This document shows, in pieces, positions 36,513 through 45,578 of a stretch of DNA of 64,000 nt; positions within the stretch are counted from its first letter, which is position 1; each line of letters opens with the position of its first letter. The stretch spans positions 3,968,001 through 4,032,000 of the forward strand of contig NZ_CP085135.1 of assembly GCF_020616515.1 (NCBI RefSeq). Direction: 5' to 3'. A model generated the notes under the pieces. The model ran no database searches and was not told where the DNA came from. It worked only from the letters and a program-made list of their open reading frames with translations. The translations under genes and the position numbers were made by a program. Origin of the DNA: Mesorhizobium sp. PAMC28654. GTDB taxonomy: Bacteria; Pseudomonadota; Alphaproteobacteria; Rhizobiales; Rhizobiaceae.

Positions 36513-36584
36513 TCCTGCCTCAGGCAGCGCCGGGCCGAAACGCCCGGCGCTTTGCCGTTTGCGCCCGCATCTCAGGAGTTCGAT

Positions 36585-37748
36585 ATGAACGTACCCGCCA
36601 ACACCGCGCCGCTCGATTTCTTCTGGTTCATTCCGACGCATGGCGACGGCTCCTATCTCGGCTCCGAAGAGCAGCAGCGGCCGCCCGAGTTCGGCTACTT
36701 CAAGGAGATCGCGCAGGCGGTCGACCGGCCCGGCTTTCCCGGCGTGCTCTTGCCGACCGGGCAGAATTGCGAGGATTCCTGGATCACCGCCACCGGGCTC
36801 GCGACGCTCACCGAAAAGCTCAAATTCCTTGTCGCGCTCAGGCCGGGCGTGACGCTGCCGACCTTCGCCGCGCGCCAGACCGCGGCACTCGACCGGCTGA
36901 GCAGCGGCCGCCTGCTGCTCAATGTCGTCGTCGGCGGCAACCCGACGGAACTCGCCGGCGACGGCGTCTTCCTGCCGCATGACGAGCGCTATGCCCAGGC
37001 GCATGAATTCCTAACCATCTGGCGCGCGCTGGTGTCCGGCGAACGCGTCAATTTCGACGGCAAATACTACCGTGTCGAGAATGGTCGCCTCGACCTTCCG
37101 CCATTGCAGGAGCGGCCGCCGCTCTATTTCGGCGGGTCGTCCGATGCCGGGCAGGAACTGGCCGCCGATCTGGTCGACATGTACCTGACCTGGGGCGAGC
37201 CGCCGGCTCAGGTGGCCGAGAAGATCGCGGCGGCGCGCAAGAAAGCGGCGCGGCGCGGCCGCAAGCTTCGGTTCGGCATCAGGCTGCATTTCATCGTCCG
37301 CGAAACCGAGGACGAAGCCTGGCGCGCCGCCGAGCGGCTGATCAGCCACGTTACCGATGCCCAGATCGAGAATGCGCAGGCGCGTTTCCTGAACCAGATG
37401 GACTCCGTCGGCCAGCGCCGCATGGCCGAGTTGCATGGCGGCCGTCGCGACCGGCTGGTCGTATCGCCCAATCTGTGGGCTGGCGTCGGTCTGGTGCGTG
37501 GCGGCGCTGGTACGGCGCTGGTTGGTACGCCCGAGCAGATCACGGAGCGCATCCGCGAGTATCAGGCGATCGGCATCGACACCGTCATCGGCTCCGGCTA
37601 CCCGCACCTGGAAGAAGCCTACCGCGTCGCCGAGCTGCTGTTTCCAAAACTCGGGCTCGGTACCAAGCGGCAGAGGGCGCGCGAGGACATCGCCAACGAA
37701 TTCTCCGTCGGCTTCCACGGCGCCAATCGGCTGCAGGCGTCATCATGA
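36585..37748 (+). CDS. ssuD: FMNH2-dependent alkanesulfonate monooxygenase
   Basis: A 387-residue luciferase-like monooxygenase. The N-terminus [58 protein letters not shown] and the C-terminal [19 protein letters not shown] are SsuD hallmarks. With reduced flavin and O2 it cleaves alkanesulfonates to an aldehyde and sulfite, supplying sulfur. No SsuE flavin reductase gene is adjacent. CAGGAG precedes ATG 36585; its stop overlaps the ssuC start (ATGA). Confidence 0.95.
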   Translation: MNVPANTAPLDFFWFIPTHGDGSYLGSEEQQRPPEFGYFKEIAQAVDRPGFPGVLLPTGQNCEDSWITATGLATLTEKLKFLVALRPGVTLPTFAARQTAALDRLSSGRLLLNVVVGGNPTELAGDGVFLPHDERYAQAHEFLTIWRALVSGERVNFDGKYYRVENGRLDLPPLQERPPLYFGGSSDAGQELAADLVDMYLTWGEPPAQVAEKIAAARKKAARRGRKLRFGIRLHFIVRETEDEAWRAAERLISHVTDAQIENAQARFLNQMDSVGQRRMAELHGGRRDRLVVSPNLWAGVGLVRGGAGTALVGTPEQITERIREYQAIGIDTVIGSGYPHLEEAYRVAELLFPKLGLGTKRQRAREDIANEFSVGFHGANRLQASS

Positions 37749-38521
37749 GCCTCAGCGGGCGTCTCGGTCGGAACAGCATCGGCTGGCTGTTGCCGGTTCT
37801 GATCGTCGCCGGCTGGGAGATCGCTTCGCGCGCTGGCGTCATGTCGCCGAACGTATTGCCGGCGCCGAGTGCCGTCGCCGAGGCCTTCTGGCGGCTGACG
37901 CTGTCCGGCGAGCTGATCCGCAATATCGGCGTCAGCACGGCGCGTGCGCTTGCCGGTTTCGCCATAGGCGGGGCGATCGGCTTTGCGCTCGGCCTCGCCA
38001 ATGGACTGTCGGCGCTGAGCCGCGGCCTCACCGACACGACGCTGCAGATGATCCGCAACATCCCGCATCTGGCGCTGATCCCGCTGGTCATCCTGTGGTT
38101 CGGCATCGACGAGGAGGCGAAGCTTTTCCTGGTGGCGCTCGGCGTATTCTTTCCGATCTACGTCAACACGCTGCTCGGCATCCAGAGCGTCGACCCGCAG
38201 CTGGTCGAAATGGGCCGGGTCTACGGCATGGACCGCCGCACGTTGTTCTTCCGGGTGATCCTGCCCGGCGCGCTGCCGGCGATCTTCGTCGGCCTGCGCT
38301 ATGCGCTGGGCATCATGTGGCTGACGCTGATTGTCGCCGAAACCGTCTCGGCCAGCTCGGGCCTTGGCTACATGGCCATGCAGGCGCGCGAGTTCCTGCT
38401 AATCGATGTCGTGGTGCTGTCGATCGTGATCTACGCGCTGCTCGGCAAGCTTGCCGACAGCCTTGCCCGCCTGCTCGAGCGGCTGTCGCTGAGCTGGCAT
38501 CCCGCCTTCCAGAACGCTTGA
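37745..38521 (+). CDS. ssuC: Aliphatic sulfonate ABC transporter permease
   Basis: A 258-residue permease with about six helices and an EAA loop ([20 protein letters not shown] near residue 160). The pattern NVLPAPSAV and [11 protein letters not shown] are typical of SsuC. It imports sulfonates with SsuA and SsuB. Its ATG overlaps the ssuD stop. ssuB follows after 11 bp. Confidence 0.93.
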   Translation: MSLSGRLGRNSIGWLLPVLIVAGWEIASRAGVMSPNVLPAPSAVAEAFWRLTLSGELIRNIGVSTARALAGFAIGGAIGFALGLANGLSALSRGLTDTTLQMIRNIPHLALIPLVILWFGIDEEAKLFLVALGVFFPIYVNTLLGIQSVDPQLVEMGRVYGMDRRTLFFRVILPGALPAIFVGLRYALGIMWLTLIVAETVSASSGLGYMAMQAREFLLIDVVVLSIVIYALLGKLADSLARLLERLSLSWHPAFQNA

Positions 38522-38532
38522 GGAGGTCTTCG

Positions 38533-39327
38533 ATGCCTGCAGCCAGCCTTGCCGCCGTCCGCTCGTTCGTCGCCGCGCCACAAGCGCCGCCGCCACAGGC
38601 CGGCGAAAGAAAGCGCGCCTTCGCATTCAAGGGCGCGGGCAAGCGTTTTGGTGACAAGGTGGTGCTGGACGGCATCGATCTCGAGGTGCCGGTCGGCCAG
38701 TTCGTCGCCGTCATCGGCAAGAGCGGATGCGGCAAGAGCACATTGCTGCGGCTGCTGGCCGGGCTCGACCGGCCGACAGCCGGATCGCTCACATTTGAGG
38801 CTGAGGAAGACGGCCACAGCCGCACGCGCTTCATGTTCCAGGAGCCACGGCTGCTGCCATGGGCCAGCGTGGTGAAGAATGTGGAGGTTGGCCTGACAGG
38901 CATTGCCTCGGGCGCCGAGGCGCGAGCCCGCGCGCTCGCCATTCTCCGCGAGGTCGGCCTCGCCGATCGCGCCGACGAGTGGCCTTCGGTGCTTTCCGGC
39001 GGCCAGAAGCAGCGCGTGGCGCTGGCGCGCGCCCTTGTCGGCCACCCACAGATCCTGGCACTCGACGAACCGCTGGGCGCGCTCGACGCCCTGACCCGCA
39101 TCGAGATGCAACAGCTTCTGGAACGCATCTGGATCACCCAGAAATTCACGGCGGTGCTGGTCACGCATGACGTGGCCGAGGCTGTCGCGCTGGCCGACCG
39201 GGTCGTGGTGATCAGCGGAGGCAAGATCGCCTTGGACCTGGAAGTGCCGGTCGCGCGGCCGCGCCGGCGCGGTTCCGCCGAACTGGCTCGCCTGGAAGGC
39301 GAGATCCTGGACCAGCTGTTCAGCTAG
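38533..39327 (+). CDS. ssuB: Aliphatic sulfonate ABC transporter ATP-binding protein
   Basis: A 264-residue ABC ATPase: Walker [10 protein letters not shown] (about residue 63), Q-loop [11 protein letters not shown], signature [15 protein letters not shown], Walker [17 protein letters not shown], switch [10 protein letters not shown]. It has an N-terminal leader of about 30 residues before the fold. AGGAGG precedes the ATG. It is the last gene of ssuADCB. Confidence 0.93.
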   Translation: MPAASLAAVRSFVAAPQAPPPQAGERKRAFAFKGAGKRFGDKVVLDGIDLEVPVGQFVAVIGKSGCGKSTLLRLLAGLDRPTAGSLTFEAEEDGHSRTRFMFQEPRLLPWASVVKNVEVGLTGIASGAEARARALAILREVGLADRADEWPSVLSGGQKQRVALARALVGHPQILALDEPLGALDALTRIEMQQLLERIWITQKFTAVLVTHDVAEAVALADRVVVISGGKIALDLEVPVARPRRRGSAELARLEGEILDQLFS

Positions 39328-39420
39328 CCCTTTAGGGGTCAAAAAAACCCTCGATATGTCAGAGGGACCGAGGGGCGAAGGATCACCGGCGCCCGTTCTG
39401 AATCACAGCTGACCGCAAAC

Positions 39421-39606
39421 TCAGACCCGCGAACGGTTCGCCCATACCAGCCCTGCCAAGCCGACCAGCATGGTGACGATGCCGATATAGAGCCATTGCG
39501 ACTGGCCGGTCATGAAGCTTCCGCCGACAAGGCCGATGCCCTGCAGCGACCAGAGCGCGCCGATGGCGAGCACAATCAAGGCTAGCAGATTCCTGATCAA
39601 TCTCAT
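39421..39606 (-). CDS. Small two-helix membrane protein
   Basis: A 61-residue protein with two hydrophobic segments (about residues 7-28 and 38-56) separated by a short polar loop (FMTGQSQWLY), and a basic C-terminus. AAGGAG lies about 8 bp before the ATG. Function unknown. It is convergent with ssuB; the 300-bp region upstream separates it from rlpA. Confidence 0.75.
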   Translation of the reverse strand: MRLIRNLLALIVLAIGALWSLQGIGLVGGSFMTGQSQWLYIGIVTMLVGLAGLVWANRSRV

Positions 39607-39913
39607 TGCCGAAGTCTCCTTCTCAAGTCGATCGTGAGCTGTGCGCGCACCGCGATGAAAGAGCTAAAGGAAGCCGCCAATCCGTCTTTGGCTCTACTTG
39701 CATATTAACGTCCGATCCGGCCGAAGACATCCCGAATGTCGGCACGAAACTCATCAAGGATTCGTAACTGGCTCAGGGAAAATCCCTGACAAACTGTTTC
39801 CCCGTGACTCCAAACGTGTGTCCTCGCCACGGAACCGACAGATGCTTGCCGCATTTCATGCCTTATTCGCCGCCTAACGGGTTGGGCCTGTCAAACGGAG
39901 CCATTCCCAACAT
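39607..39913. other. 307-bp intergenic region between two divergent genes
   Basis: Divergent promoters of the small membrane protein gene and the RlpA-like gene must lie here. I see one short perfect hairpin, TCAGGGA-AAA-TCCCTGA (39773-39789), and no ORF with supporting features. Confidence 0.5.
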
Positions 39914-40276
39914 ATGAAGAAAACAAACCAAACCGCGCTTGTCGCGGTAACGATCGCTGCTGGCCTGATGGTCGGCGGTGCGTCCGCCTCAGCCGGCGCC
40001 GCCCAGTGTGGCCGCGCGTCCTGGTATTCCCTGCACTCCAAGACCGCATCCGGCGAGCGCATGAACCCCTCGGCACTAACGGCCGCCCACCGCACCTTGC
40101 CCTTCGGCACCAGGCTTAAGGTGACCAACAAAAGCAATGGCCGCAGCGTCGTGGTGCGCATCAACGATCGTGGACCCTTCATCAAGGGCCGTGTGCTCGA
40201 CCTATCGAAGGGCGCCGCCAATCAGCTCGGTTTCATCAGTTCGGGCCAGACCGCCGTCTGCATGGCGCGCGTCTGA
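39914..40276 (+). CDS. RlpA-like double-psi beta-barrel protein
   Basis: A 120-residue exported protein: signal peptide to about residue 30 ([17 protein letters not shown]), then the DPBB domain with [38 protein letters not shown] and [11 protein letters not shown]. RlpA proteins bind or cleave denuded peptidoglycan at the septum. There is no lipobox (the Cys after the signal is not in one) and no SPOR domain, so it is the minimal form. A hairpin follows. Confidence 0.85.
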   Translation: MKKTNQTALVAVTIAAGLMVGGASASAGAAQCGRASWYSLHSKTASGERMNPSALTAAHRTLPFGTRLKVTNKSNGRSVVVRINDRGPFIKGRVLDLSKGAANQLGFISSGQTAVCMARV

Positions 40277-40284
40277 TGGTTCGT

Positions 40285-40306
40285 GTGTCCGGCTGAAGCC
40301 GGACAC
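40285..40306 (+). terminator. Hairpin after the RlpA-like gene
   Basis: GTGTCCGGC-TGAA-GCCGGACAC, a perfect 9-bp stem 8 bp after the stop, followed by TT only. Likely a terminator or an mRNA end structure. Confidence 0.6.
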
Positions 40307-40496
40307 TTCGCAATCGCACAATGAGCCGGCTGCCCCCGTTCAAAGCGGATTCTCAACGCCTTGGACCAAAGAACGAGCAGTGATTACCCGACGTAACGTA
40401 TTGCGTCGCAGCAATTAGTTGTTAACTTCGCCGCGAGACATTCAAGGCTCGGCGCTGCCGTCGTCCCTTCGGTCGCAGGCAGCAGCGGGGTTCTCG

Positions 40497-41774
40497 ATGT
40501 TCTACCAGCTCTACGAAATGAACCACGCGGCCTTGCGGCCGGCCCGCCTTTATGCCGATGCGGTGCGGATGCTCTACACCAATCCGCTCAATCCGTTTTC
40601 GCACACGGCCTGGGGCCGCTCGGTCGCGGCAACAGCAGAACTGTTCGAACGCACCACGCGCCGCTACAGCAAGCCGAGTTTCGGTCTAACGCAAACCGTG
40701 GTCGACTGGAAAAGCGTCGACGTCACGGAGAAGACGGTCTGGTCGCGGCCTTTCTGCAATGTGGTCCGTTTCGAGCGTTCCATCCCTGAAGGACACCGGC
40801 CGGATCCGAAACTGCTGATCGTGGCGCCGATGTCCGGCCATTATGCAACGCTGTTGCGCGGCACCGTCGAAGCGATGCTGCCCTATGCCGACGTCCACAT
40901 CACCGACTGGGTCGATGCCCGCATGGTGCCGCTGTCGGACGGCAGTTTCGATCTCGACGATTACATCGACTACGTCATCGACATGCTGCATGCGCTAGGT
41001 CCTGATACCCATGTCATGGCGGTTTGCCAGCCTTCCGTGCCGGTGCTGGCGGCCGTGGCGCTGATGGAGACGAAGGGCGATCCTTTCGTGCCGTCAACGA
41101 TGACGTTGATGGGCGGGCCGATCGACACGCGCCGCAACCCGACCGCCGTCAATCTGCTGGCGCAGGAAAAGGGCATCGACTGGTTCCGAGACAATGTCAT
41201 CATGCATGCGCCGTGGCCGGTGCCCGGCTTCGGCCGCGAGGTCTATCCCGGCTTCCTGCAGCTTTCGGGCTTCATGAGCATGAACCTCGATCGCCACATC
41301 ATCGCCCACAAGGACTTCTTCATGCACCTTGTGAAGCATGACGGCGACAATGCCGTGAAGCACCGCGACTTCTACGATGAATATCTGGCGGTGATGGACC
41401 TGACGGCGGAATTCTACCTGCAGACCGTCGACACCGTCTTTGTGCGCCAGGCCTTGCCCAAGGGCGAGATGACGCATCGCGGCACGAAAATCGATCCTTC
41501 GGCGATCCGCAACGTCGCCCTGTTCACGGTCGAGGGGGAGAATGACGACATTTCCGGCCTCGGCCAGACTAAGGCGGCGCACGATCTCTGCGTCAACATC
41601 CCCGCCGACAAGAAGGCTCACTACATGCAGCCGGCCGTCGGCCATTACGGCGTCTTCAACGGTTCGCGCTTCCGCTCCGAAATCGTGCCGCGCATTGTCG
41701 ATTTCATCACCAGTTATGGCCGCCAGAACCGCGTTGACGTGAAGCCGAAACTGGTGCGCACCGCCAAGCGATAG
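40497..41774 (+). CDS. phaZ: Intracellular polyhydroxybutyrate depolymerase
   Basis: A 425-residue protein of the intracellular PHB depolymerase family. The nucleophile is a Cys in AVCQPSVPVL (about residue 180), as in Ralstonia PhaZ1, the acid is in VEGENDDISG and the base in VGHYGVFNG. N-terminal MFYQLYEMNHAALRPARL and TNPLNPFSHT are typical. It mobilises PHB granules. ATG 40497 follows GCGGGG and matches family starts; a TTG at 40419 would add 26 residues. Confidence 0.92.
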   Translation: MFYQLYEMNHAALRPARLYADAVRMLYTNPLNPFSHTAWGRSVAATAELFERTTRRYSKPSFGLTQTVVDWKSVDVTEKTVWSRPFCNVVRFERSIPEGHRPDPKLLIVAPMSGHYATLLRGTVEAMLPYADVHITDWVDARMVPLSDGSFDLDDYIDYVIDMLHALGPDTHVMAVCQPSVPVLAAVALMETKGDPFVPSTMTLMGGPIDTRRNPTAVNLLAQEKGIDWFRDNVIMHAPWPVPGFGREVYPGFLQLSGFMSMNLDRHIIAHKDFFMHLVKHDGDNAVKHRDFYDEYLAVMDLTAEFYLQTVDTVFVRQALPKGEMTHRGTKIDPSAIRNVALFTVEGENDDISGLGQTKAAHDLCVNIPADKKAHYMQPAVGHYGVFNGSRFRSEIVPRIVDFITSYGRQNRVDVKPKLVRTAKR

Positions 41775-41916
41775 GCGAAGTCTTCTTCGACCTGGCTTCG
41801 AATAGTGTTGCAGCTCCGCGAATGGAGCGGTTGCGCGACGGCTGCTGTGATCCCAGCCAAGTAACCATGCCACCAATCCGGCCGACGTCTTAATTGACAC
41901 GGACTGTAAATCGCCT

Positions 41917-41931
41917 TTAACGTTTCGTTAA
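41917..41931. promoter_or_regulatory. Perfect CtrA box upstream of the BTLCP gene
   Basis: TTAACGTTTCGTTAA fits the full CtrA consensus TTAA-N7-TTAA and is itself palindromic. It lies 22 bp before the start codon of the transglutaminase-like peptidase gene. Confidence 0.65.
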
Positions 41932-41953
41932 CAAACAGGGGCGAGCGGGGACG

Positions 41954-42565
41954 ATGGTTTCCAAGGCGCGAAAGCTGCTGATGCATGCGGCGGCCGGGAT
42001 GGCGATCTCGGGATACTGGGCGGCGCCGGCCTTGGCTGAGGGCTCAATGGCAACGGGCGGCCCCACGTCGCAGCCGATCGGCCACTACGATTTCTGCAAG
42101 ACCCACCCCGGAGAGTGCTCGATCCGCCCGGCCAGTCTTTTACCGGCGACCATGGGCAGAGCGCTTTTGCGCAAGCTGACCAGCGTCACCGCCCAAGTCA
42201 ACGCGGCCGTCAAGCCGATGAGCGACCTCGAGATCTATGGCAGGGACGAGGTCTGGGCCTATCCGGACAATGGCGTCGGCGACTGCGAGGACTATGTCCT
42301 GGAAAAGCGCCGCGAACTCGGCCGCATGGGCGTGTCGCTTGCCAATCTACTGATTACCGTGGTGCGCAAACCCGACGGCGAGGGCCACGCCGTGCTGACG
42401 GTGCGCACCGACAAGGGCGACTATGTGCTCGACAATCTGAACGACAAGGTCGAGGCTTGGGACCGGACCGGCTATCGCTTCCTCAAGCGGCAGGCTATCG
42501 ACAACACCGGCCGCTGGGTCTCGATCCGCAGCGGGCAACAGGTGCTGGTCGGCGCGGTCCAGTAG
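41954..42565 (+). CDS. Bacterial transglutaminase-like cysteine peptidase (BTLCP)
   Basis: A 203-residue exported protein with a signal peptide (cleaved near ALAEG, residue 29). The papain-like triad is Cys in VGDCEDYVLEKR (about residue 114), His in EGHAVLTVRT and Asp in DYVLDNL. BTLCP proteins are predicted periplasmic proteases, often linked to surface adhesion in other bacteria (LapG relatives). GGGG lies before ATG 41954. A perfect CtrA box just upstream suggests cell-cycle control. Confidence 0.9.
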   Translation: MVSKARKLLMHAAAGMAISGYWAAPALAEGSMATGGPTSQPIGHYDFCKTHPGECSIRPASLLPATMGRALLRKLTSVTAQVNAAVKPMSDLEIYGRDEVWAYPDNGVGDCEDYVLEKRRELGRMGVSLANLLITVVRKPDGEGHAVLTVRTDKGDYVLDNLNDKVEAWDRTGYRFLKRQAIDNTGRWVSIRSGQQVLVGAVQ

Positions 42566-42593
42566 TTTTCGGGCGTGGCGCTAGCGCAGCTCA

Positions 42594-42621
42594 CCGTTTC
42601 ACGGAAACGGAAAACCGTTTC
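42594..42621. repeat. Three overlapping half-palindromes (alternative hairpins)
   Basis: CCGTTTC (42594-42600), GAAACGG (42604-42610) and CCGTTTC (42615-42621) can pair first with second or second with third, giving two exclusive hairpins with loops of 3 and 4 nt. The stretch lies between the convergent BTLCP and xre genes and could serve as a bidirectional terminator. Confidence 0.5.
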
Positions 42622-42641
42622 ACGCTTTTACTGGGATTGCT

Positions 42642-43007
42642 CTATCGCCGGCCCAGCGCGGCGCGGATGGACGCGGTTATGCGGTGAAGGTCCGCTTCAC
42701 CCAGTTTCTCGATGTTCTCGGCCAGGAGATTGGCAAGCTCCGTGGCCGCCGGGGTAAGACCCGACGTGTCGAGCCTGACGCGCGGATGCGAGGCCTCGGC
42801 CAGCCGGGCGAGTTCCTCCGCCTCGTCCCAAATGACGTTGAAATAACCGATGATCTTCTGGATCAGCGTCCAGGTCGGCGCGCCCCGCCGGCCGTGTTCC
42901 AACGCCGACAGATAGGCGGCGCTGACGCCGATCGCGGCCGCCATGGCCTTCTGGCTGACACCGCGCTCATGTCGCAACGCACGCAGCTTCTCGCCGAACG
43001 GGGTCAC
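42642..43007 (-). CDS. XRE-family transcriptional regulator
   Basis: A 121-residue protein: N-terminal HTH of the Cro/C1 type (KLRALRHERGVSQKAMAAAI, AAYLSALEHGRRG) and a helical C-terminal part. The start is a GTG at 43007 preceded by GAGG; the frame is open upstream but the family begins at TPFGEKLRALR. It follows smr by 10 bp and belongs to the smr-mltA-timA transcription unit common in Rhizobiales. Confidence 0.85.
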   Translation of the reverse strand: MTPFGEKLRALRHERGVSQKAMAAAIGVSAAYLSALEHGRRGAPTWTLIQKIIGYFNVIWDEAEELARLAEASHPRVRLDTSGLTPAATELANLLAENIEKLGEADLHRITASIRAALGRR

Positions 43008-43017
43008 GGCCTCGGCC

Positions 43018-43545
43018 TCACGAGCGCACGCGCCGCAATCGAACGTAGAGCGCGCCGGAGCCGCCGTGATTGCGCGCGGCATGATCGTGGCTCGAGACCA
43101 GTGGCCGGAAGGCCGGCGTCGACAGCCATGCCGGTACCGACCGGCGCAGGACGCCATCTCCGCCCGACGAGGAACCTTTGCCGGTGATGACCAGAACATA
43201 GCGGACGCCGCCTGCATGCGCCCGGTGCAGAAACGAGAACAGCAGCGAATAGGCCGCCTCCTGGGTCAGGCCGTGCAGGTCGACACGACCTTCGATCGGC
43301 AGCCGGCCCTTGGAAAGTTTATCCAGTGTCGGTTCGTCGAGCGCATGGGAGACATGCTGCGTCTTCGGTTTGGGCGCCGCGCCCGGATTGCCGATGGCGA
43401 GGACCTGTGGTGGCGGCGTCGGCTTGGTCTCGACGGCAACGGGAATGTCGACCGCGGCGTGGCCCTTCAAGGGCTTTGCCGTACGCGCCACCAGGTTCCA
43501 CAGGACCCGGTCGTCTTCGTTCAGTCTGTCGATGGACCGCGTCAT
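43018..43545 (-). CDS. Smr/MutS2 C-terminal domain protein
   Basis: A 175-residue protein: a polar N-terminus of about 90 residues and a C-terminal Smr domain with VDLHGLTQEAAYSLL (DLHG motif), VLVITGKGSSSGGDGVLR (TGKG motif) and HGGSGALYVRLRR. Smr domains are nicking nucleases or RNA-binding modules. The ATG at 43545 overlaps the mltA stop (ATGA). Confidence 0.9.
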   Translation of the reverse strand: MTRSIDRLNEDDRVLWNLVARTAKPLKGHAAVDIPVAVETKPTPPPQVLAIGNPGAAPKPKTQHVSHALDEPTLDKLSKGRLPIEGRVDLHGLTQEAAYSLLFSFLHRAHAGGVRYVLVITGKGSSSGGDGVLRRSVPAWLSTPAFRPLVSSHDHAARNHGGSGALYVRLRRVRS

Positions 43546-44648
43546 CGATTCGCCCCCGAAACGAGCGCGCGCGGTATCAGTGCATGGAAATCGGCGGCGT
43601 TGCGGACGACGCCGGCGATCTCGCCCGCAGCATTGCCCGAACCGGCGAACAAGTCGCCCCGGGCGGGACCGGTGATGGCGGAGCCCGTGTCCTGCGCGAT
43701 CATCAGGCGCCGGAACGGCTTTCCACCGAAGGCGAGCAGCGATGGAGCATCGATATAGAATGGCGTGCCAAACGTATGCAGCAGCCGGTCGACGGCGACG
43801 GAGCGGCCGGGCGTCAACGGCACCTTGGCGGCGGCGATCGGGCCAAGTGCGACGTCCTCGACGGCGGCCTCGCGGAAGAAAATATAGGAACGGTTGCGCC
43901 ACAGGATCTCGTCGACGCGATCCGGATGCGCCTTGAACCAGGCGCGGATCGACTGCATCGTCACCTCCTGCAGCGGAATTTCGCCGATCTCGCTGAGGAT
44001 CTTGCCTGGCCCGGTGAAGCGCTGGCCGGACTTGGCGGCGTAGGTGACGCGGCCAAGCCTGCCATCGGCCATCTTCAACCGTGCCGCGCCCTGTACATGG
44101 ATGAAGAAGGCATCGACCTTGTCGGCAAGCCAGGCGATTTCCAGGCCCTTGCCGGCCAGAGCGCCGCGCTCGATCTCGCCGCGATCGAAATATTCGACCG
44201 GCCCGCGGGGCGTTTCGCGGCCGAAGGCCAGGTAAGGATCCAGGCCCGCGGGCCGGTTGGCGTCATCGATATCGACGAGATCGGCGGGGCGAGCCAGCAA
44301 CGGCACCGAAAAACGCTCCGTTCGCACGGCCGACGCCTCGACCTCCGGCTCATAGAAGCCGGTGACGAGGCCCGGTCCGCCGTCTTCAGCGGCTATCGTC
44401 GCCGGTGCGAAATAGCGCTCGAAGAAGGCTCGCGCCTCCAATCGATTCGCCGGCGAAATGGTGCGGGCTTCCCCGTAAGCTTCGGAGAAGGCGTTGAAAT
44501 CAACGCCGAGCGCACCGGAGCGATAGGGCTTTGCCAGGATGTGAAATGCCGAGCGGCGAAACGCGGCGAAGGCGGCGAGATGATCGTCATCATCCCAGCC
44601 GGGCAGCTCGGCGAAGGATCGTTCGGTGAAGAGGGTCGACAACGACAC
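43542..44648 (-). CDS. mltA: MltA-domain murein transglycosylase
   Basis: A 368-residue protein with the MltA barrel (VTGFYEPEVEASAVRTERF, DPYLAFGRETPRGPVEYFDR, LAWLADKVDAFFIHVQGAARL) and a C-terminal 3D domain (MIAQDTGSAITGPARGDLF, where the Asp is catalytic). It cleaves peptidoglycan with 1,6-anhydro product. The start is GTG 44648; an in-frame stop lies 24 bp upstream, so no signal peptide or lipobox can be attached. It overlaps smr. Confidence 0.92.
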   Translation of the reverse strand: MSLSTLFTERSFAELPGWDDDDHLAAFAAFRRSAFHILAKPYRSGALGVDFNAFSEAYGEARTISPANRLEARAFFERYFAPATIAAEDGGPGLVTGFYEPEVEASAVRTERFSVPLLARPADLVDIDDANRPAGLDPYLAFGRETPRGPVEYFDRGEIERGALAGKGLEIAWLADKVDAFFIHVQGAARLKMADGRLGRVTYAAKSGQRFTGPGKILSEIGEIPLQEVTMQSIRAWFKAHPDRVDEILWRNRSYIFFREAAVEDVALGPIAAAKVPLTPGRSVAVDRLLHTFGTPFYIDAPSLLAFGGKPFRRLMIAQDTGSAITGPARGDLFAGSGNAAGEIAGVVRNAADFHALIPRALVSGANR

Positions 44649-44672
44649 GGAAGCCTCGCCGACGTGGCAGGT

Positions 44673-45380
44673 TCAGTCTTCTTCCTCGGTGGCGACGAGC
44701 TTCCAGTTCGGATCGCGCGAACGCGTGTCGCGGGCGAAGGTCCAGACGTCCTTGACCTCGGCCACGGTTTCCGGGTCGCCGTCAATGACCGCGCCGGCCT
44801 TGTCGCGCGTCGCCGAAATCAGCTCGCTGATGATGCGCAGCGTGACATGGGCCTCGCCACCCTTCATCTCAGCCGACACGATGTCGGCCTTGTCGATGCC
44901 GACAAAGGAGGACTGGATCTTTTCCGACTTGGCCTCGCGCTCGCCAATCGCCGCCGAGAAGCCGTCATAGACCTCGCGAGACAACAGGTTCTTAAGCGTC
45001 TTGCGGTCGCCGTCGGCATAAGCCATCACGATCATCTCATAGGCCATCTTGGCACCATCGACGAAGGTTTTTGGATCGAAGGTCGGATCATTGTCCTTGA
45101 TCGCGCGCAGACCCTTGTTGAGGTCGGTGTCAGGCTTGGCGAAAGCGTCGATCGCGGCATAGCTGTCGCTCGCCGGCTCGCCCGGCAATCGCTTGCGCGG
45201 CAGCGAGACGACGTTTTCGGGTTTCTGGGCGGCATCCTTTTCGCCCGTACGGGCTGCCGTATAGGGATCGAAGGGCGGGCGCTCATTGCCGGTGCGACGG
45301 CCCAGCACATTGCGCAGCTGGAAAAAGATCACCACTGCCGCAATCAGAAAGAAGATGGTGCCGAAGTCGAAGAATCCCAT
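44673..45380 (-). CDS. timA: Tim44-like (TimA) domain protein
   Basis: A 235-residue protein with one N-terminal membrane helix (FGTIFFLIAAVVIFFQL) and a C-terminal Tim44/MBA1-like domain (FVDGAKMAYEMIVMAYADGD, LLSREVYDGF, VWTFARDTRSRDPNWKLV). The alphaproteobacterial TimA is a distant homologue of mitochondrial Tim44; its job in bacteria is unknown. GGAAG precedes ATG 45380. Gene order timA-mltA-smr is conserved. Confidence 0.88.
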   Translation of the reverse strand: MGFFDFGTIFFLIAAVVIFFQLRNVLGRRTGNERPPFDPYTAARTGEKDAAQKPENVVSLPRKRLPGEPASDSYAAIDAFAKPDTDLNKGLRAIKDNDPTFDPKTFVDGAKMAYEMIVMAYADGDRKTLKNLLSREVYDGFSAAIGEREAKSEKIQSSFVGIDKADIVSAEMKGGEAHVTLRIISELISATRDKAGAVIDGDPETVAEVKDVWTFARDTRSRDPNWKLVATEEED

Positions 45381-45578
45381 ATCTTCCGCCAATCAATCCC
45401 TGCCCTGGCCGGACCGCTCGCCCAAGCAATGGCCGCGGTCGCATAGCGTTCAACATTCAAACCATATAGAACGCTAGGCGCAATCATTCAAATCAAAGGC
45501 AGGCATACCTATCTAAAGGGCCCAGGGCCAGCGGCGATTGCCCGCGGGCAGCAAAACATCGAAACGATCGGTCACCAC

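Noticed and set aside
43326..45446. A 706-codon frame opposite smr, mltA and timA
   Set aside because: It is antisense to three well-recognised genes and has no domain or Shine-Dalgarno.
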